A DNA stretch of 49,081 nt, from the NCBI RefSeq assembly GCF_014204515.1, contig NZ_JACHLI010000043.1:1-49081 (forward strand). Direction: 5' to 3'. The notes below the pieces were generated by a model, which did not search any database, was not told where the DNA came from, and saw nothing but the letters and a program-made list of their open reading frames with translations. Below, one piece after another: positions 7,361 to 15,880 of the stretch; positions within the stretch are counted from its first letter, which is position 1, and the number at the start of each line of letters is the position of its first letter. The stretch is from Pseudomonas nitroreducens (lineage in GTDB: Bacteria > Pseudomonadota > Gammaproteobacteria > Pseudomonadales > Pseudomonadaceae). The translations under genes were made by a program, and so were the position numbers.

Positions 7361-7984
7361 TCACTTGATCCTAGATTCAGCTTCTTCGAAGTCACGCCGC
7401 GCCGCTTCAGCACGGGCTTTATCTGCAACGATCAGATCGTTATGGAAGAGACCCTTCTTCTGGACGTAGTGAATGTCTTCGCTTTGCACATTTTCGTGGT
7501 GGGCCTCGATGCCTCTGGCCAGCGAGTGGGTCTCGAATGACAACCCAGCGGAGTGGCATAGGCCCAGGAACGAGTTCAGCGACTCCAGCAGCGCATCCTG
7601 CAAAGAATGGCGAAGGTCAGTCCCGCTGATCTCGGCCACTCTGGTCAGAGTCTGGGCCAGTTGGCCTGTGGCCCTGAGCAGGGTGTTGGCGTAGGCCTCT
7701 TTCGTGACGTAATCGGGGTAGCTGCCTTGGAACTTCAGGCCAAGATCGATCTGCAGTAGGTTGGCCATGGATAAGCAGGTGCTGATACCCCTGACCACCA
7801 TGTCCTTGATGTTGTTGTCGTAGCAGATCTCGCGGTGCAGTTGAGCAGTGAGGTGCATCTGACGCAGGGCGTACTGGTTCAGTCGCTCACCCTTGGTCAG
7901 CTGGTAGACATTGGTGTCGAAATGCCTGTCGTGGATCTCTTGGCGGAACTGGAGAAAACGGAGGGTCATGTTGACGTGAATCAT
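7361..7984 (-). CDS. Hypothetical helical protein
   Basis: This is a 207-residue, mostly helical soluble protein with no motif I recognise. The C-terminal ~50 residues are charged (KARAEAARRDFEEAESRIK) and may form a coiled coil. Its ATG overlaps the TGA of the CxxCxxCC gene (7981-8409) by 4 nt, and its stop is 1 nt from the next start. It is the middle of a tightly coupled three-gene operon whose products may act together. Confidence 0.72.
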   Translation of the reverse strand: MIHVNMTLRFLQFRQEIHDRHFDTNVYQLTKGERLNQYALRQMHLTAQLHREICYDNNIKDMVVRGISTCLSMANLLQIDLGLKFQGSYPDYVTKEAYANTLLRATGQLAQTLTRVAEISGTDLRHSLQDALLESLNSFLGLCHSAGLSFETHSLARGIEAHHENVQSEDIHYVQKKGLFHNDLIVADKARAEAARRDFEEAESRIK

Positions 7985-8409
7985 GCGTGTACTCCACTGC
8001 TGTCGCCTGAGCTCGCCACTCTGATGATGATCGAGTCTTCGCCGCAGGCGCCTGAATGAGGTTTAAGTCCAGCTGGCGCGGGGATAGGAGCTAGGCCATG
8101 GGCCGCACGGGCGGCATCGCACCTGGCGTTGTGCTCACCGTGCTCCCAGGAAGCATCGAACTCCCTGCAGGGCGCGGAACGCTGCTCGTAGATCGTGCAG
8201 GCCACACAGGAGCCGACTTCACCCTTGAGCGCTACGCAACGGGCAGGCTTCTGGTCTGTGCCGGCCATGGCCACACGGTGAGGGGAGATGGAGGTAACGA
8301 GCTCGTCTGGAACAGTGCCGCCGGCAGAAGCGGTCTCACCCCAGAAGAACGACACACGAAAGTGCGAACAGCAGGCACCGCAGGAGGTGCACGGGTTACT
8401 CGCGGACAT
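7981..8409 (-). CDS. YkgJ-family cysteine-cluster protein
   Basis: This is a 142-residue protein starting with CTSCGACC (C7, C10, C13, C14), followed by CVALKGEVGSCVACTIYEQRSAPCREF. This is the signature of the YkgJ/CxxCxxCC zinc- or iron-chelating family. These proteins are thought to bind a metal or Fe-S cluster, but their substrates are mostly unknown. It is first in an operon with a helical protein and a small membrane protein. Two further members occur at 40702-41148 and 41126-41743. Confidence 0.82.
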   Translation of the reverse strand: MSASNPCTSCGACCSHFRVSFFWGETASAGGTVPDELVTSISPHRVAMAGTDQKPARCVALKGEVGSCVACTIYEQRSAPCREFDASWEHGEHNARCDAARAAHGLAPIPAPAGLKPHSGACGEDSIIIRVASSGDSSGVHA

Positions 8410-8433
8410 GAATGCGCTCTATGCCAGCCAGAC

Positions 8434-8466
8434 GAAAAAACAGCCCGGATCGGCAGAGTCGGGCTG
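8434..8466 (-). terminator. Intrinsic terminator
   Basis: On the minus strand, CAGCCCGAC pairs around a short loop with the GGGCTG that precedes a TTTTTT run. It lies downstream of 8525-8980 and separates that gene from the 7093-8409 operon. Confidence 0.8.
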
Positions 8467-8524
8467 ATGGATGAAGCTCAATTTAACACTTATTGCAGGC
8501 GTGTGAAGAGGGGATGAATGATCT

Positions 8525-8980
8525 TCAGAACGGCGCTGGAGCCAGGCCGCTTTCGCGCTTGGTGCCGGTGTTGAGCGCGCGGTCGAGCACCACGATCTCA
8601 GCAGGTTCGAGGGCCAGCTCGCGCTCTTTGGCCATCTGCAGCTCCATCTGAACACCTACCAGGGCGAATTCGGAGTCGGCCGTGCGCCTTCTGATGTAGA
8701 GCTCCTTGTGCTGCACCAGTTGCGACGGCGCCGGGCAATAGCGGCCGAAGTCGTATTGCGCGATTGTTTGCATGGCCTGGTGCACACGGCGCCAGGTGGA
8801 TGCGCTTGGGCCATGTTCGCCACCCTCAGCGCGCTCGACGAAACCCAGTAGCACGGTGGCCGCGCCCTTGAAGACGTGGTCATCGTACTGGGTGATGTAG
8901 TCTCCGTGGTGCTCAAGGATGCGCAGGACGGCGATGACATTGTCGTCGGTCATGGGCAGGTGCTGAGGATTGGGCATCAT
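8525..8980 (-). CDS. Hypothetical protein
   Basis: This is a 151-residue soluble protein that I do not recognise, mostly helical (QMELQMAKERELALEPAEIVVL near the C-terminus). The frame stays open to 9067, but only a TTG is available there. The paired ATGs at 8980 and 8977 follow GAGAAC and are preferred. It stands alone between two hairpin terminators. Confidence 0.6.
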   Translation of the reverse strand: MMPNPQHLPMTDDNVIAVLRILEHHGDYITQYDDHVFKGAATVLLGFVERAEGGEHGPSASTWRRVHQAMQTIAQYDFGRYCPAPSQLVQHKELYIRRRTADSEFALVGVQMELQMAKERELALEPAEIVVLDRALNTGTKRESGLAPAPF

Positions 8981-9094
8981 CGCGTTCTCATGGGAGGACT
9001 TTGGCGAAGCACCCTTTACCCGGACGACCTTGCTGCAGAGCAGAGGGTGGCCGGCCGGCGCCGGCAAAGAGGCTTCGATTCAACGTACATGAGG

Positions 9095-9127
9095 ATCATA
9101 AGGGCAGGGTAGCCCTGCCCTTATGAT
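9095..9127 (-). terminator. Perfect 15-bp hairpin, probable terminator
   Basis: ATCATAAGGGCAGGG and its exact reverse complement flank a 3-nt loop (9110-9112). It lies just after the stop of 9134-9604 on the minus strand. No T run follows, so it may be an mRNA 3'-end stabilising hairpin or a protein-binding palindrome rather than a classical intrinsic terminator. Confidence 0.6.
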
Positions 9128-9133
9128 GTGCGA

Positions 9134-9604
9134 TCAGGGGGTAGGGTCGCCGTACTTATTGGCGATGCCAGTGTTGGCGTAATGGCGGGTCTGGTACTGA
9201 ATCACGTTCTGCATCTGATCGCAGGCGTCTTCTTCCAGGCCCCACTCAAAGGCAATTGTGCTCAGCCGATAGTTTTTCACCTTCAACTCGGCACTTTCAG
9301 ACTTCTTGGCTGGACGAAGTTCTTTGTAGGATGCAAGAACTTCTTTGATGTTCTTGTCCTGCTCATCAGAAATAAGCCAGTTGCGACGAAGAGTGTCGAG
9401 AAGATACAGCGCACGAACTTTCTGTTCCTTGGACTTGAGTTTGGTATCAACTTCAAGTTTCAGGTCTTGGCTGAAGTCTTTCTTCGAGTGCCAGAATAGA
9501 ATAACGAACTCCTTGAACTTCTCAGGCGACATGTCTTTGAAAGGCTTCGATGAAAGCTCTTCAAGAAGTTCGCGAAATTGTTCGTTAGGGCTGTGGACTT
9601 TCAT
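9134..9604 (-). CDS. Hypothetical partner of a nucleotidyltransferase-like gene
   Basis: This is a 156-residue, highly charged helical protein (many Lys and Glu; FKEFVILFWHSKKDFSQDLKLEVDTKLKS). The ATG at 9604 follows AGGA and lies inside the last codons of the upstream gene, an overlap of 20 bp, so the two are translationally coupled. The C-terminal half (YRLSTIAFEWGLEEDACDQMQNVIQYQ) is compact and less charged. I do not recognise the family. Pairing with a nucleotidyltransferase-fold protein is reminiscent of some toxin-antitoxin modules, but this is only suggested by layout. Confidence 0.68.
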   Translation of the reverse strand: MKVHSPNEQFRELLEELSSKPFKDMSPEKFKEFVILFWHSKKDFSQDLKLEVDTKLKSKEQKVRALYLLDTLRRNWLISDEQDKNIKEVLASYKELRPAKKSESAELKVKNYRLSTIAFEWGLEEDACDQMQNVIQYQTRHYANTGIANKYGDPTP

Positions 9605-10304
9605 ATTCCTGCTCGCCGTGCTCGAAGGTGTCAATTGCATGGTTCATCTTGCTGAGGAGTGTGCTTCTGTCTCCTACAGCATAGTCGATGGCCTCGGTGG
9701 CCAACCGACGGAAATCCTCGACCGTCATGCGCTTCATCTTGAACAGTGTCTGGATATCCTCCATGTCCCTGTCACCATATCGCCCAAGCTTGCTGATTGC
9801 AACGTCGACCGGAGCGGCGACGAAGATCTGCAGTGCCGCGTTGGAGTCAGTGCCGGCGATAGGAATCGCCCTCTCCAGGTAATCCTCGTGAAGAACGCCA
9901 AGCGAAGTGTTGAACTGGCCGTCGATGCTCAGGGACATTTCACGGCCCTTATCCTCGAATGATTCTTCCCGGCCGTACAAAGCGAATATGTCGCGCTTTT
10001 TTACGTTAGCAGATGCAATAAACTCAGCATCGATATCAGCACTACCCCTGGCGTTGGTCAGAAGGTGAATGGCGCAACCGCCGAAGATATAAACTTTCAG
10101 CGAGCCAGGACTTGCATCAGCCAAATATATGTTCGCGCGGCTTAGCATCGAGATTGCTGCTTTAGCGAGGGGCGTTTGTGTGTAGAGCCTATCTACTGCC
10201 TTCATGGCTTCCTCGATCACACTCTTGTCGTTCGTGCCAAGAGTGTTGCTGGATGAAAAAGCCTTTATAGCATCGCTCACGGTGTTCTTCTTGTTATTGT
10301 CCAT
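9585..10304 (-). CDS. Nucleotidyltransferase-fold protein (DUF6036-like)
   Basis: This is a 239-residue protein. VYIFGGCAIHLL (GG at 75-76) followed by RGSADIDAEF (D90, D92) is the GG...S.DxD signature of nucleotidyltransferase folds such as AbiEii or DUF6036 proteins. A later PVDVAISKLGRYGDRDMEDI segment, with an Asp pair, is also typical. Such enzymes transfer NMPs to RNA or protein, and several are toxins or antitoxins. The start is at the ATG at 10304, 7 nt after GGAGGG; the frame is open further upstream only to a TTG inside the Shine-Dalgarno. It forms a coupled pair with 9134-9604. Confidence 0.72.
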   Translation of the reverse strand: MDNNKKNTVSDAIKAFSSSNTLGTNDKSVIEEAMKAVDRLYTQTPLAKAAISMLSRANIYLADASPGSLKVYIFGGCAIHLLTNARGSADIDAEFIASANVKKRDIFALYGREESFEDKGREMSLSIDGQFNTSLGVLHEDYLERAIPIAGTDSNAALQIFVAAPVDVAISKLGRYGDRDMEDIQTLFKMKRMTVEDFRRLATEAIDYAVGDRSTLLSKMNHAIDTFEHGEQEYESPQP

Positions 10305-10333
10305 CAGACGACCCTCCAATTACTGTCATCTTA

Positions 10334-10371
10334 ACGAAAGAGGCCCCGGTCATTCATCATGCCGGGGCCTC
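10334..10371 (-). terminator. Intrinsic terminator
   Basis: GAGGCCCCGG and CCGGGGCCTC flank a 12-nt loop and are followed on the minus strand by TTTCG. It lies between 10388-10948 and the nucleotidyltransferase-like gene, so these are probably separate transcripts. Confidence 0.75.
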
Positions 10372-10387
10372 AGTCTCGAGTAGGTTC

Positions 10388-10948
10388 TCAGGGAGCCGGG
10401 TGGCCGTCATCCTTCGCAGCCTGCGGGCGTGGCGCCGCAACAGGGCGCAGGATCGCCAGGTAGTCGAAGTCATCCTCAACCACGATTGTGCAGTTGAGGC
10501 CCAGGTTCTGGTAGAAGGGCGCGCTGTCGGCGCAGACCCTGGCAGGGTACTCGGCTAGCAGCTTGAGAATCTTCTCCTGGACTTCAGGGTCTTTGACGAA
10601 GGAACTCATCTGGATCAGGCAGGTATGTGCTGAGCGGTAGCCTATCCTGGAGATGGTGTCCGTTTTGTCCTTGAGGTCGTGCAGGGCCGCCTCGAGCTCC
10701 TCAATGCTCTCTACGCGGAACTCCTGATTCTCGTTCGGAAACTGCTTGGCGATGGCGTAGATGACTCTTTGGGCTTCATCCATGGCTCGAACAGGGGTGC
10801 GGTCGATGGCCATCGAGAGGTAGGCCAGCTTGGCCAGGTTCATGGCACCTCGCTTGATGAAATTCGAGTGCGCCGGTTGCTTGATCTTTACGCCCCAAAG
10901 GCTGTCGTAGATCTCGTTGGCCAGCTCAAGTTTGTTCGTGATGGGCAT
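10388..10948 (-). CDS. Hypothetical protein
   Basis: This is a 186-residue soluble protein, predicted helical in its first ~125 residues with a short C-terminal region ending in Pro/Ala-rich sequence. GGAG lies 7 nt before the ATG. No motif is recognised. It is divergent from the membrane-protein gene at 11096, with a 147-bp shared upstream region. Confidence 0.7.
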   Translation of the reverse strand: MPITNKLELANEIYDSLWGVKIKQPAHSNFIKRGAMNLAKLAYLSMAIDRTPVRAMDEAQRVIYAIAKQFPNENQEFRVESIEELEAALHDLKDKTDTISRIGYRSAHTCLIQMSSFVKDPEVQEKILKLLAEYPARVCADSAPFYQNLGLNCTIVVEDDFDYLAILRPVAAPRPQAAKDDGHPAP

Positions 10949-11095
10949 GAAGGCTCCAGGGCCAGGTGGCTATCGATCAGACTTCAGGTTACGCGGCGCG
11001 CGGTCGCCCCAGCAAGGGCAGCGATTGTAGTAGTTCCGCTTTGCAATTTGTGGATAATTCGCATACCACTCCATCGTTCCGGCCCTGGAGGCCTG

Positions 11096-12073
11096 ATGTT
11101 CATTCTGAGCCCGAAGTACATCACCAAGCCGACCAGCGAGCTGGGTGTTGCCCCACGCTACATCTCGTTCCACAAGAATTCCTTCCTCATGGCGAACCGC
11201 AACGCCCAGCCCACCGCCGGCCAGTTGGAAGAGGCGGCTGCCTATATCCGGGAAATCAGCGAGATCGACCTTAGCGCGGCTGAGGTGGGGGAGATGCTGA
11301 TGCTCTACCCCAAATCCAGGATCGCTCTTGCCACCGAGGGGTTGGAGTGCACTTCAACAGAGGACGAGCTTGCCTTCATGGTGGCGCACTTCTTCCTCGA
11401 GTGCAGCTGGCCAACATTCGGGGATGAGGTGGACATGCAACGTTTCGTGGACGTGCTGAAGGATCAGGCGTCCTGGCACGGCTATAAACTCTTGAAGGGT
11501 GACAGCAAATGCAAAGGAGAATGCCCTGTGCCGAATGTTGAAGACAAACAGGATCAGACCCAGCCGACAGCTGAGCCGGCGAAGACTGAGGAGAAAACCT
11601 CGGCTGCCGAAGCCGATACCTACCTGAACAACGTCGTGAAGCTGTACCCGGTCGCGTCTGTTGGCGCTGCCTTCCTGTTCGCGACTGTCTCGACAGGTGT
11701 GGCCACGGTGATTGCGGATAACCGAGGGTATGCCCAGAGCTACGGTCTGACCTGCTTGCTGGCCTCTGTTGTTGGCGTCCTTCTCTTCACCTTGCCTGGA
11801 TTCAGAGACATCTGGGCCTGGTTCCGTCGCGCCAAAGTGTCCGCTGACGGTAGCGACCTTGGCCTTAGCCCTGAGCGTCTGCAGGTGGTTCTCCAACGAC
11901 TGAAGCGTCTTTGCTTGGGCGCCTCGGCGCTGTTCCTCTCGTGGGTTGGATTGTTAGGTGCGCAGGCCTATACGGACATGCCCAAGCTCACCGTCAATGA
12001 CTGGCTCTTCGCCGGGGCGGCAATGCTGATCGTTGAGGGTACGCGAAGGATGGTGAGGAGGTTCTTCCGTTGA
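11096..12073 (+). CDS. Membrane protein with soluble N-terminal domain
   Basis: This is a 325-residue protein. Residues 1-140 are soluble and include a KCKGEC cluster near 138-143. A Gln/Glu/Thr-rich linker follows, then about four hydrophobic segments from about 185 to 320 (VASVGAAFLFATVSTGVATVI, LTCLLASVVGVLLF, LGASALFLSWVGLLGAQAY, WLFAGAAMLIVEG). The ATG at 11096 has GGAGG 6 nt upstream; the open frame before it has no such signal. The stop overlaps the start of the next gene, so the two are coupled and may form a membrane complex. The function is unknown. Confidence 0.72.
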   Translation: MFILSPKYITKPTSELGVAPRYISFHKNSFLMANRNAQPTAGQLEEAAAYIREISEIDLSAAEVGEMLMLYPKSRIALATEGLECTSTEDELAFMVAHFFLECSWPTFGDEVDMQRFVDVLKDQASWHGYKLLKGDSKCKGECPVPNVEDKQDQTQPTAEPAKTEEKTSAAEADTYLNNVVKLYPVASVGAAFLFATVSTGVATVIADNRGYAQSYGLTCLLASVVGVLLFTLPGFRDIWAWFRRAKVSADGSDLGLSPERLQVVLQRLKRLCLGASALFLSWVGLLGAQAYTDMPKLTVNDWLFAGAAMLIVEGTRRMVRRFFR

Positions 12074-12420
12074 GCCAGCCGGGGGAAGTTGATAAGGAGC
12101 TCTTGCAGCTCTGGAGAACCGGCCGCTGCTCCCGCGACCGAGGACTCCCTAAGCCCTACCTCTTGCAGGACATGTTCCGAGATCTTGGGGCATTCCTGGC
12201 TAAGCATGTGCATCCAGAATTGGTTTTCCTGGGAATTCTGGTAGCCGGGCTGACCGTGGTGTTCCTGATGTGTGAGCCGCTTAAGCTGTTCATGACCTTC
12301 TGTGGGCCTGCAATAGTGGTCGTGATGATTTGCGGGCTACTCGCGGGCTTTGATGACGATAGCGAACGATGCAAGTGCAAGGGCAAGTACTGCCCCTGCT
12401 GCGGTAAGCGCCGGCACTGA
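12070..12420 (+). CDS. Small membrane protein with a Cys-rich tail
   Basis: This is a 116-residue protein starting at a TTG that overlaps the preceding stop (TTGA), with GAGGAGG about 9 nt upstream. It has two hydrophobic segments near residues 50-67 and 73-92, and a tail CKCKGKYCPCCGKRRH that could bind a metal ion. It is probably made together with 11096-12073. The start codon is unusual, but the overlap and Shine-Dalgarno support it. Confidence 0.62.
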   Translation: MSQPGEVDKELLQLWRTGRCSRDRGLPKPYLLQDMFRDLGAFLAKHVHPELVFLGILVAGLTVVFLMCEPLKLFMTFCGPAIVVVMICGLLAGFDDDSERCKCKGKYCPCCGKRRH

Positions 12421-12452
12421 CTCCATCCAGGGGTGAGGTCAGCGGCGCCATC

Positions 12453-13319
12453 TCAGGACGCCTTGCCGGTCAACTGCGCGTAACTCGGCAGCCTGGAGGG
12501 CACCTTCGTCGACAGCAGGTTGTACATCGCCTTCTGCCCAGTGATGAAGTCATCCAGGGGGCCGTACTTCTTGCGGAGGTAGTCACGGTCAATCCATTGG
12601 ACGTTGTTGGTCTTGACGTTCTGGTCGAAGCCGGGCCAGAAGCTGCGGATCATCCCTTCCGGGATGTGGTGCTTCAGAAACCCGCGTTCGTACTGCTGGG
12701 CCTCTCGAGGGATGAAGGCGACGTGTGCGACGCCTGGCAGGCGCCCGCCAGCCTTGGTTGCCAGAACATGGCCAACCCGATCTCCATGGCTTTCGCTGAT
12801 AACCAGCACCGGGCGCGTGCGCTCCGGATTGTTGATCAGATCCACCAGGTCAGCCATGTCCTCTCGGGTTGAGGCCACCAGGGCGGAATCGGTGAGGAAC
12901 TGGCCGTAATCCTTCATGCCGGGGGAGCGAATCAGGTCAAAGGCTAGTGCCGGGATGGAGGGGAACCACTGCGGAGGTTGCTCCTCGGAGTCGAGAACCG
13001 ACAGCTCGAAGCACATGCGCGGCGCGGCAGAGTCCATGTCCAGGACGACTTCAGTGCGCCAGGTGCGGCCGTAGACTACGGCATCCGGGTTGTCGTATCG
13101 CATTGCCCAGTGCGAAGCCGAGTCCACATGCACTTCCTTGCCGGAGGCGTCCTGCAGCTCGAAGCCGGCGCCGTCCACCGCGCAATCCGGGATGGCCATC
13201 TTCTGCTTCATGCGCAGCCACTTGATGACGGACATCATGGCTTGGCGCGATGCTGCAGTCGGGTCGTAAGACCGTGCATTGAGCTCTGCCTGGAATCGCA
13301 GGGCGGGAGTGACTACCAT
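12453..13319 (-). CDS. Hypothetical protein
   Basis: This is a 288-residue soluble protein. An AGGAGG lies 5 nt before the ATG at 13319. A central stretch RPVLVISESHGDRVGHVLATKAGGRLPGVAHV looks like alternating strands and helices of an alpha/beta domain, followed by VAFIPREAQQYERGF. I do not recognise the family and assign no function. It is a single gene facing the membrane-protein pair and divergent from 13445-13711. Confidence 0.72.
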   Translation of the reverse strand: MVVTPALRFQAELNARSYDPTAASRQAMMSVIKWLRMKQKMAIPDCAVDGAGFELQDASGKEVHVDSASHWAMRYDNPDAVVYGRTWRTEVVLDMDSAAPRMCFELSVLDSEEQPPQWFPSIPALAFDLIRSPGMKDYGQFLTDSALVASTREDMADLVDLINNPERTRPVLVISESHGDRVGHVLATKAGGRLPGVAHVAFIPREAQQYERGFLKHHIPEGMIRSFWPGFDQNVKTNNVQWIDRDYLRKKYGPLDDFITGQKAMYNLLSTKVPSRLPSYAQLTGKAS

Positions 13320-13444
13320 GAGCACCTCCTGTGTCTGGGTCTGGAATTCTAGATGAGTTACGAGATCACGTCTCGGAGTAGAACCATTGCTGGCGCCGAG
13401 GTTTGGTGCGAGGATCGAGTCAGCGCCCAGTCAGGAGATCGAGC

Positions 13445-13711
13445 ATGACGTTGTATGCCGTGGTAGGAGTTGCCGGGGGCTACGCCCGTGAAGATGCAGG
13501 CACCGGTCAAGTTTACGGGCTGTATAGCTCCGAGGAAGTCGCCAACACCGTCCGCAAGGGGTTCGGTTTTGGCTGCACCGTCCAGCCCGTGGAGCTTGAT
13601 GTCATCCCGCCGGGTGTCCTGGCCAACCTCCTGGAGCTTGGCTTTAAGCTGCCAGAGGGCTACAAGCTGGCCGCCCCAGAGTCTGAAAGCACGATTCCGA
13701 TACCGTCCTGA
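13445..13711 (+). CDS. Small hypothetical protein
   Basis: This is an 88-residue soluble protein. The ATG at 13445 follows AGGAG by 7 nt; the frame is open 14 codons upstream without a good site. It is rich in Gly and Val, with a pattern of short strands (YAVVGVAGGYAREDAG, VYGLYSS). A short hairpin CCTGATGC/GCATCAGG follows its stop and may separate it from the convergent CYTH gene. The family is not recognised. Confidence 0.6.
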   Translation: MTLYAVVGVAGGYAREDAGTGQVYGLYSSEEVANTVRKGFGFGCTVQPVELDVIPPGVLANLLELGFKLPEGYKLAAPESESTIPIPS

Positions 13712-13744
13712 TGCTCAATGCATCAGGGCGGCTGGCGCTAGAGA

Positions 13745-14308
13745 TCAGCGCTTCAACAGGGCTATCAGCTTCCTGAGCTTCCAGCGGAACCAGCCTTGCA
13801 CACCCCAGGTGGAGTAGGGCCTCTTGGCCAGGTAGGAGTTGTAGTACTTGGCCTGCCCGGTCACTTCATCCCCCAGCCATGTAGGCTTCTCGTCCAGGTT
13901 CGCATTGTTGCGGTCGCTGAACTCGATCTCAGCCATGACCAGAGGGTAGTTGTCGCCCTGGAACAGATCGACCTCGAAGGTGTGCTCCTTCCACGGGATG
14001 AGGACACGGATCTTGTCGACCGGTTGCCGGCCGGCCTGCTGCGCCAGCTGCACAACAGACTCAACGAATTCCAGCGGCAGATCCGTTTCAAGCTCCGGAC
14101 GTTCGACGCCCTCGGCATCGCCCAGCCCTTTCACGGTGAACACACCGTCGCTTCCGCTGCGACGGATACGCGCAGTAAAGGCTGGGTCGTCGGACAGGTA
14201 AACCTGGCTGATGCGCTTCATGTTGCACAGCGGGTTCTTCACCATCTCTTCCAGCTCAAGCCGGAACGCTTCGGTGACCCGGTACTTACGCTCAATCTCG
14301 GACTTCAT
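13745..14308 (-). CDS. CYTH-domain protein (triphosphate tunnel enzyme family)
   Basis: This is a 187-residue protein beginning MKSEIERKYRV. E4, E6 and K8 form the ExExK metal/phosphate motif that defines CYTH enzymes. The pattern continues with YLSDDPAFTARIRR, VFTVKG, ERPELETDL, DKIRVLIPW, TFEVDLF and VMAEIEF, matching the eight-strand tunnel with alternating charged residues. Family members hydrolyse inorganic triphosphate or thiamine triphosphate, or make cAMP; the substrate cannot be chosen from sequence alone. The basic C-terminus (RWKLRKLIALLKR) may be a nucleic-acid or membrane contact. It is a single gene. Confidence 0.88.
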   Translation of the reverse strand: MKSEIERKYRVTEAFRLELEEMVKNPLCNMKRISQVYLSDDPAFTARIRRSGSDGVFTVKGLGDAEGVERPELETDLPLEFVESVVQLAQQAGRQPVDKIRVLIPWKEHTFEVDLFQGDNYPLVMAEIEFSDRNNANLDEKPTWLGDEVTGQAKYYNSYLAKRPYSTWGVQGWFRWKLRKLIALLKR

Positions 14309-14323
14309 GGGCGTCCTTAGAGG

Positions 14324-14349
14324 TGCACAAATTTGCTCGAAATTGTGCA
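14324..14349. promoter_or_regulatory. Inverted repeat upstream of the CYTH gene
   Basis: TGCACAA...TTGTGCA flanks an AT-rich centre 15 bp upstream of the CYTH start. It could be an operator or part of a leader hairpin. The assignment is by symmetry and position only. Confidence 0.3.
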
Positions 14350-14446
14350 GTAGAAAGCCTTGCCTGGGAAGCTGGAGTTTGAAGAGAACAGGCTGGTTGA
14401 CTGATCCTCAAGTGGAATGGAAGTCCGCAATGAAGTTTTCGCTGGG

Positions 14447-14472
14447 CATGAAAAGGGCCCATCGAAGGGCCC
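14447..14472 (-). terminator. Intrinsic terminator
   Basis: On the minus strand AGGGCCC-ttcgat-GGGCCCTTTTC forms a stem-loop followed by a short T run. It lies downstream of 14496-15389. Confidence 0.78.
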
Positions 14473-14495
14473 TGGTGCAAGAACTGCCCGCAGGG

Positions 14496-15389
14496 TTAAG
14501 GAGAGGGGGAGTCGTAGACTTCGCGCAAGCGGCTAGGCCCCTTGACCGTCTCCTCTAGCATGACGAGCTTCAGCAGAGACACGTCGTCATCAGAGCGGCC
14601 GAGAGCTTTCATCTGCGAGACTGCGGCGTCAGTCATCTCTCTCGCTGTTTTCGCGAGCGGAAGCTGGCCCTCGGCATCCAGGAGGTCAACGATAGTTCGC
14701 GCAACCTTGCGAAGAATTGCCCCGTCACGACTGGGATAGCGTGCTAGTACTGCTGAGCTGCTGTTCAGCTGAATCAGGTGGTTATCCACGGCAAATGCGT
14801 ACACGACCGGGTTACTTATCTGCTGCAGGCTGACATTAAGCACCTGGTAGCTCAGTGATCTCGCAATCCACGGCACCTCCAGGATGGCGCCGGCCACCGA
14901 AGGTTCCAGATCTACGAAGCGCTGGCGGATTGTGTTGGCAATCATTGTCGACCCCTCAAAAATCTCCAGGTATGCCTTGGCCGAGGAGGGGTCTTTGGTC
15001 ACAAGGGGGCCATCGAAGAAGGGAACGTAGCTGTTGGGCAGGTCTTCGAGATGCTGGGGGTCAAAAGCCATCGGGCCGCCGGCTCCGAACAGTTGCTTGT
15101 AGGTGGCTCCATCAACCATACCGATAAGCAGGTAGGAGAGGGTGAGTCGAGTGGATAGGGTGAGATCCATTTCCACCAGGTGATCGATCACCCGAGCGGT
15201 GAATCGCCTGTTCAACTCCTGGTCGCTTTCGCTCAGGCAGAGCATCTCATTCATGAGATGCTGTTGAATGTTGATGCCACAGCGGGCGATCTCGCGAATT
15301 CGGTGGTTCGCCGCGTCCCGTGAGTAGACGTCGGAGGCCAGCTCTCCTGTGAGATGAAATACCAGGTTGTGGACGTGATCTTCGCTCAT
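14496..15389 (-). CDS. Hypothetical protein
   Basis: This is a 297-residue soluble protein, largely helical. It starts at an ATG 7 nt after AAAAGGAG, a strong site. No known motif or membrane segment is visible. It is a monocistronic gene closed by a terminator and divergent from the DUF4031 gene. Confidence 0.72.
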   Translation of the reverse strand: MSEDHVHNLVFHLTGELASDVYSRDAANHRIREIARCGINIQQHLMNEMLCLSESDQELNRRFTARVIDHLVEMDLTLSTRLTLSYLLIGMVDGATYKQLFGAGGPMAFDPQHLEDLPNSYVPFFDGPLVTKDPSSAKAYLEIFEGSTMIANTIRQRFVDLEPSVAGAILEVPWIARSLSYQVLNVSLQQISNPVVYAFAVDNHLIQLNSSSAVLARYPSRDGAILRKVARTIVDLLDAEGQLPLAKTAREMTDAAVSQMKALGRSDDDVSLLKLVMLEETVKGPSRLREVYDSPSP

Positions 15390-15499
15390 GAGAATCTCCT
15401 TTTGACCAGACTATCAGAGCCAACAGACGTTAAAACACCCTCGCCGGGATCAAGCCCTTTAGGCGATAATTGATGCGTGCCCCCGATCTGGAGATCCTG

Positions 15500-15880
15500 A
15501 TGGCCGTCTATGTTGACTCAATGCGTGCCCCCTTTGGCAGGATGATCATGTGCCACATGACGGCGGATACCGACGAGGAGCTCCACCAGATGGCGGACAA
15601 GATCGGTGTCTCCCGGCGCTGGTGGCAGGCCCCGCCAGCGAAAGACAGCCACTACGACATCGCGCTGACCAAGCGTGCGCTGGCAGTAGCGGCCGGCGCC
15701 ATCGAGGTCACCTGGCGACAAACCGGGCTGATGTGCAAGCGCAGGCGCGAGACTGGAAAGTTCGGGCCCCCTGAAGCTGCCGAGGCCTGGTATCGCGAGA
15801 GACACCTGGGCGGAATGCCTGATCCAGATGATGAGGCCCCGGCAAAGCAGCCGGGGGATCAGATCGATCTATTCTCCTGA
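15500..15880 (+). CDS. DUF4031 domain protein
   Basis: This is a 126-residue protein beginning MAVYVDSMRAPFGRMIMCHM and continuing TADTDEELHQMADKIGVSRRWW, then HYDIALTKRALAVAAGA. This is the DUF4031 pattern (strand, 'ADT.EELH..A..IG', 'HYD'), common in phages, plasmids and some chromosomes. Its biochemical role is unknown to me. The ATG at 15500 follows GGAG by 7 nt; an earlier start is possible but lacks a site. The C-terminus DQIDLFS resembles a beta-clamp-binding peptide (QxxLF-like), which would hint at an association with DNA replication. That last point is speculative. Confidence 0.82.
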   Translation: MAVYVDSMRAPFGRMIMCHMTADTDEELHQMADKIGVSRRWWQAPPAKDSHYDIALTKRALAVAAGAIEVTWRQTGLMCKRRRETGKFGPPEAAEAWYRERHLGGMPDPDDEAPAKQPGDQIDLFS

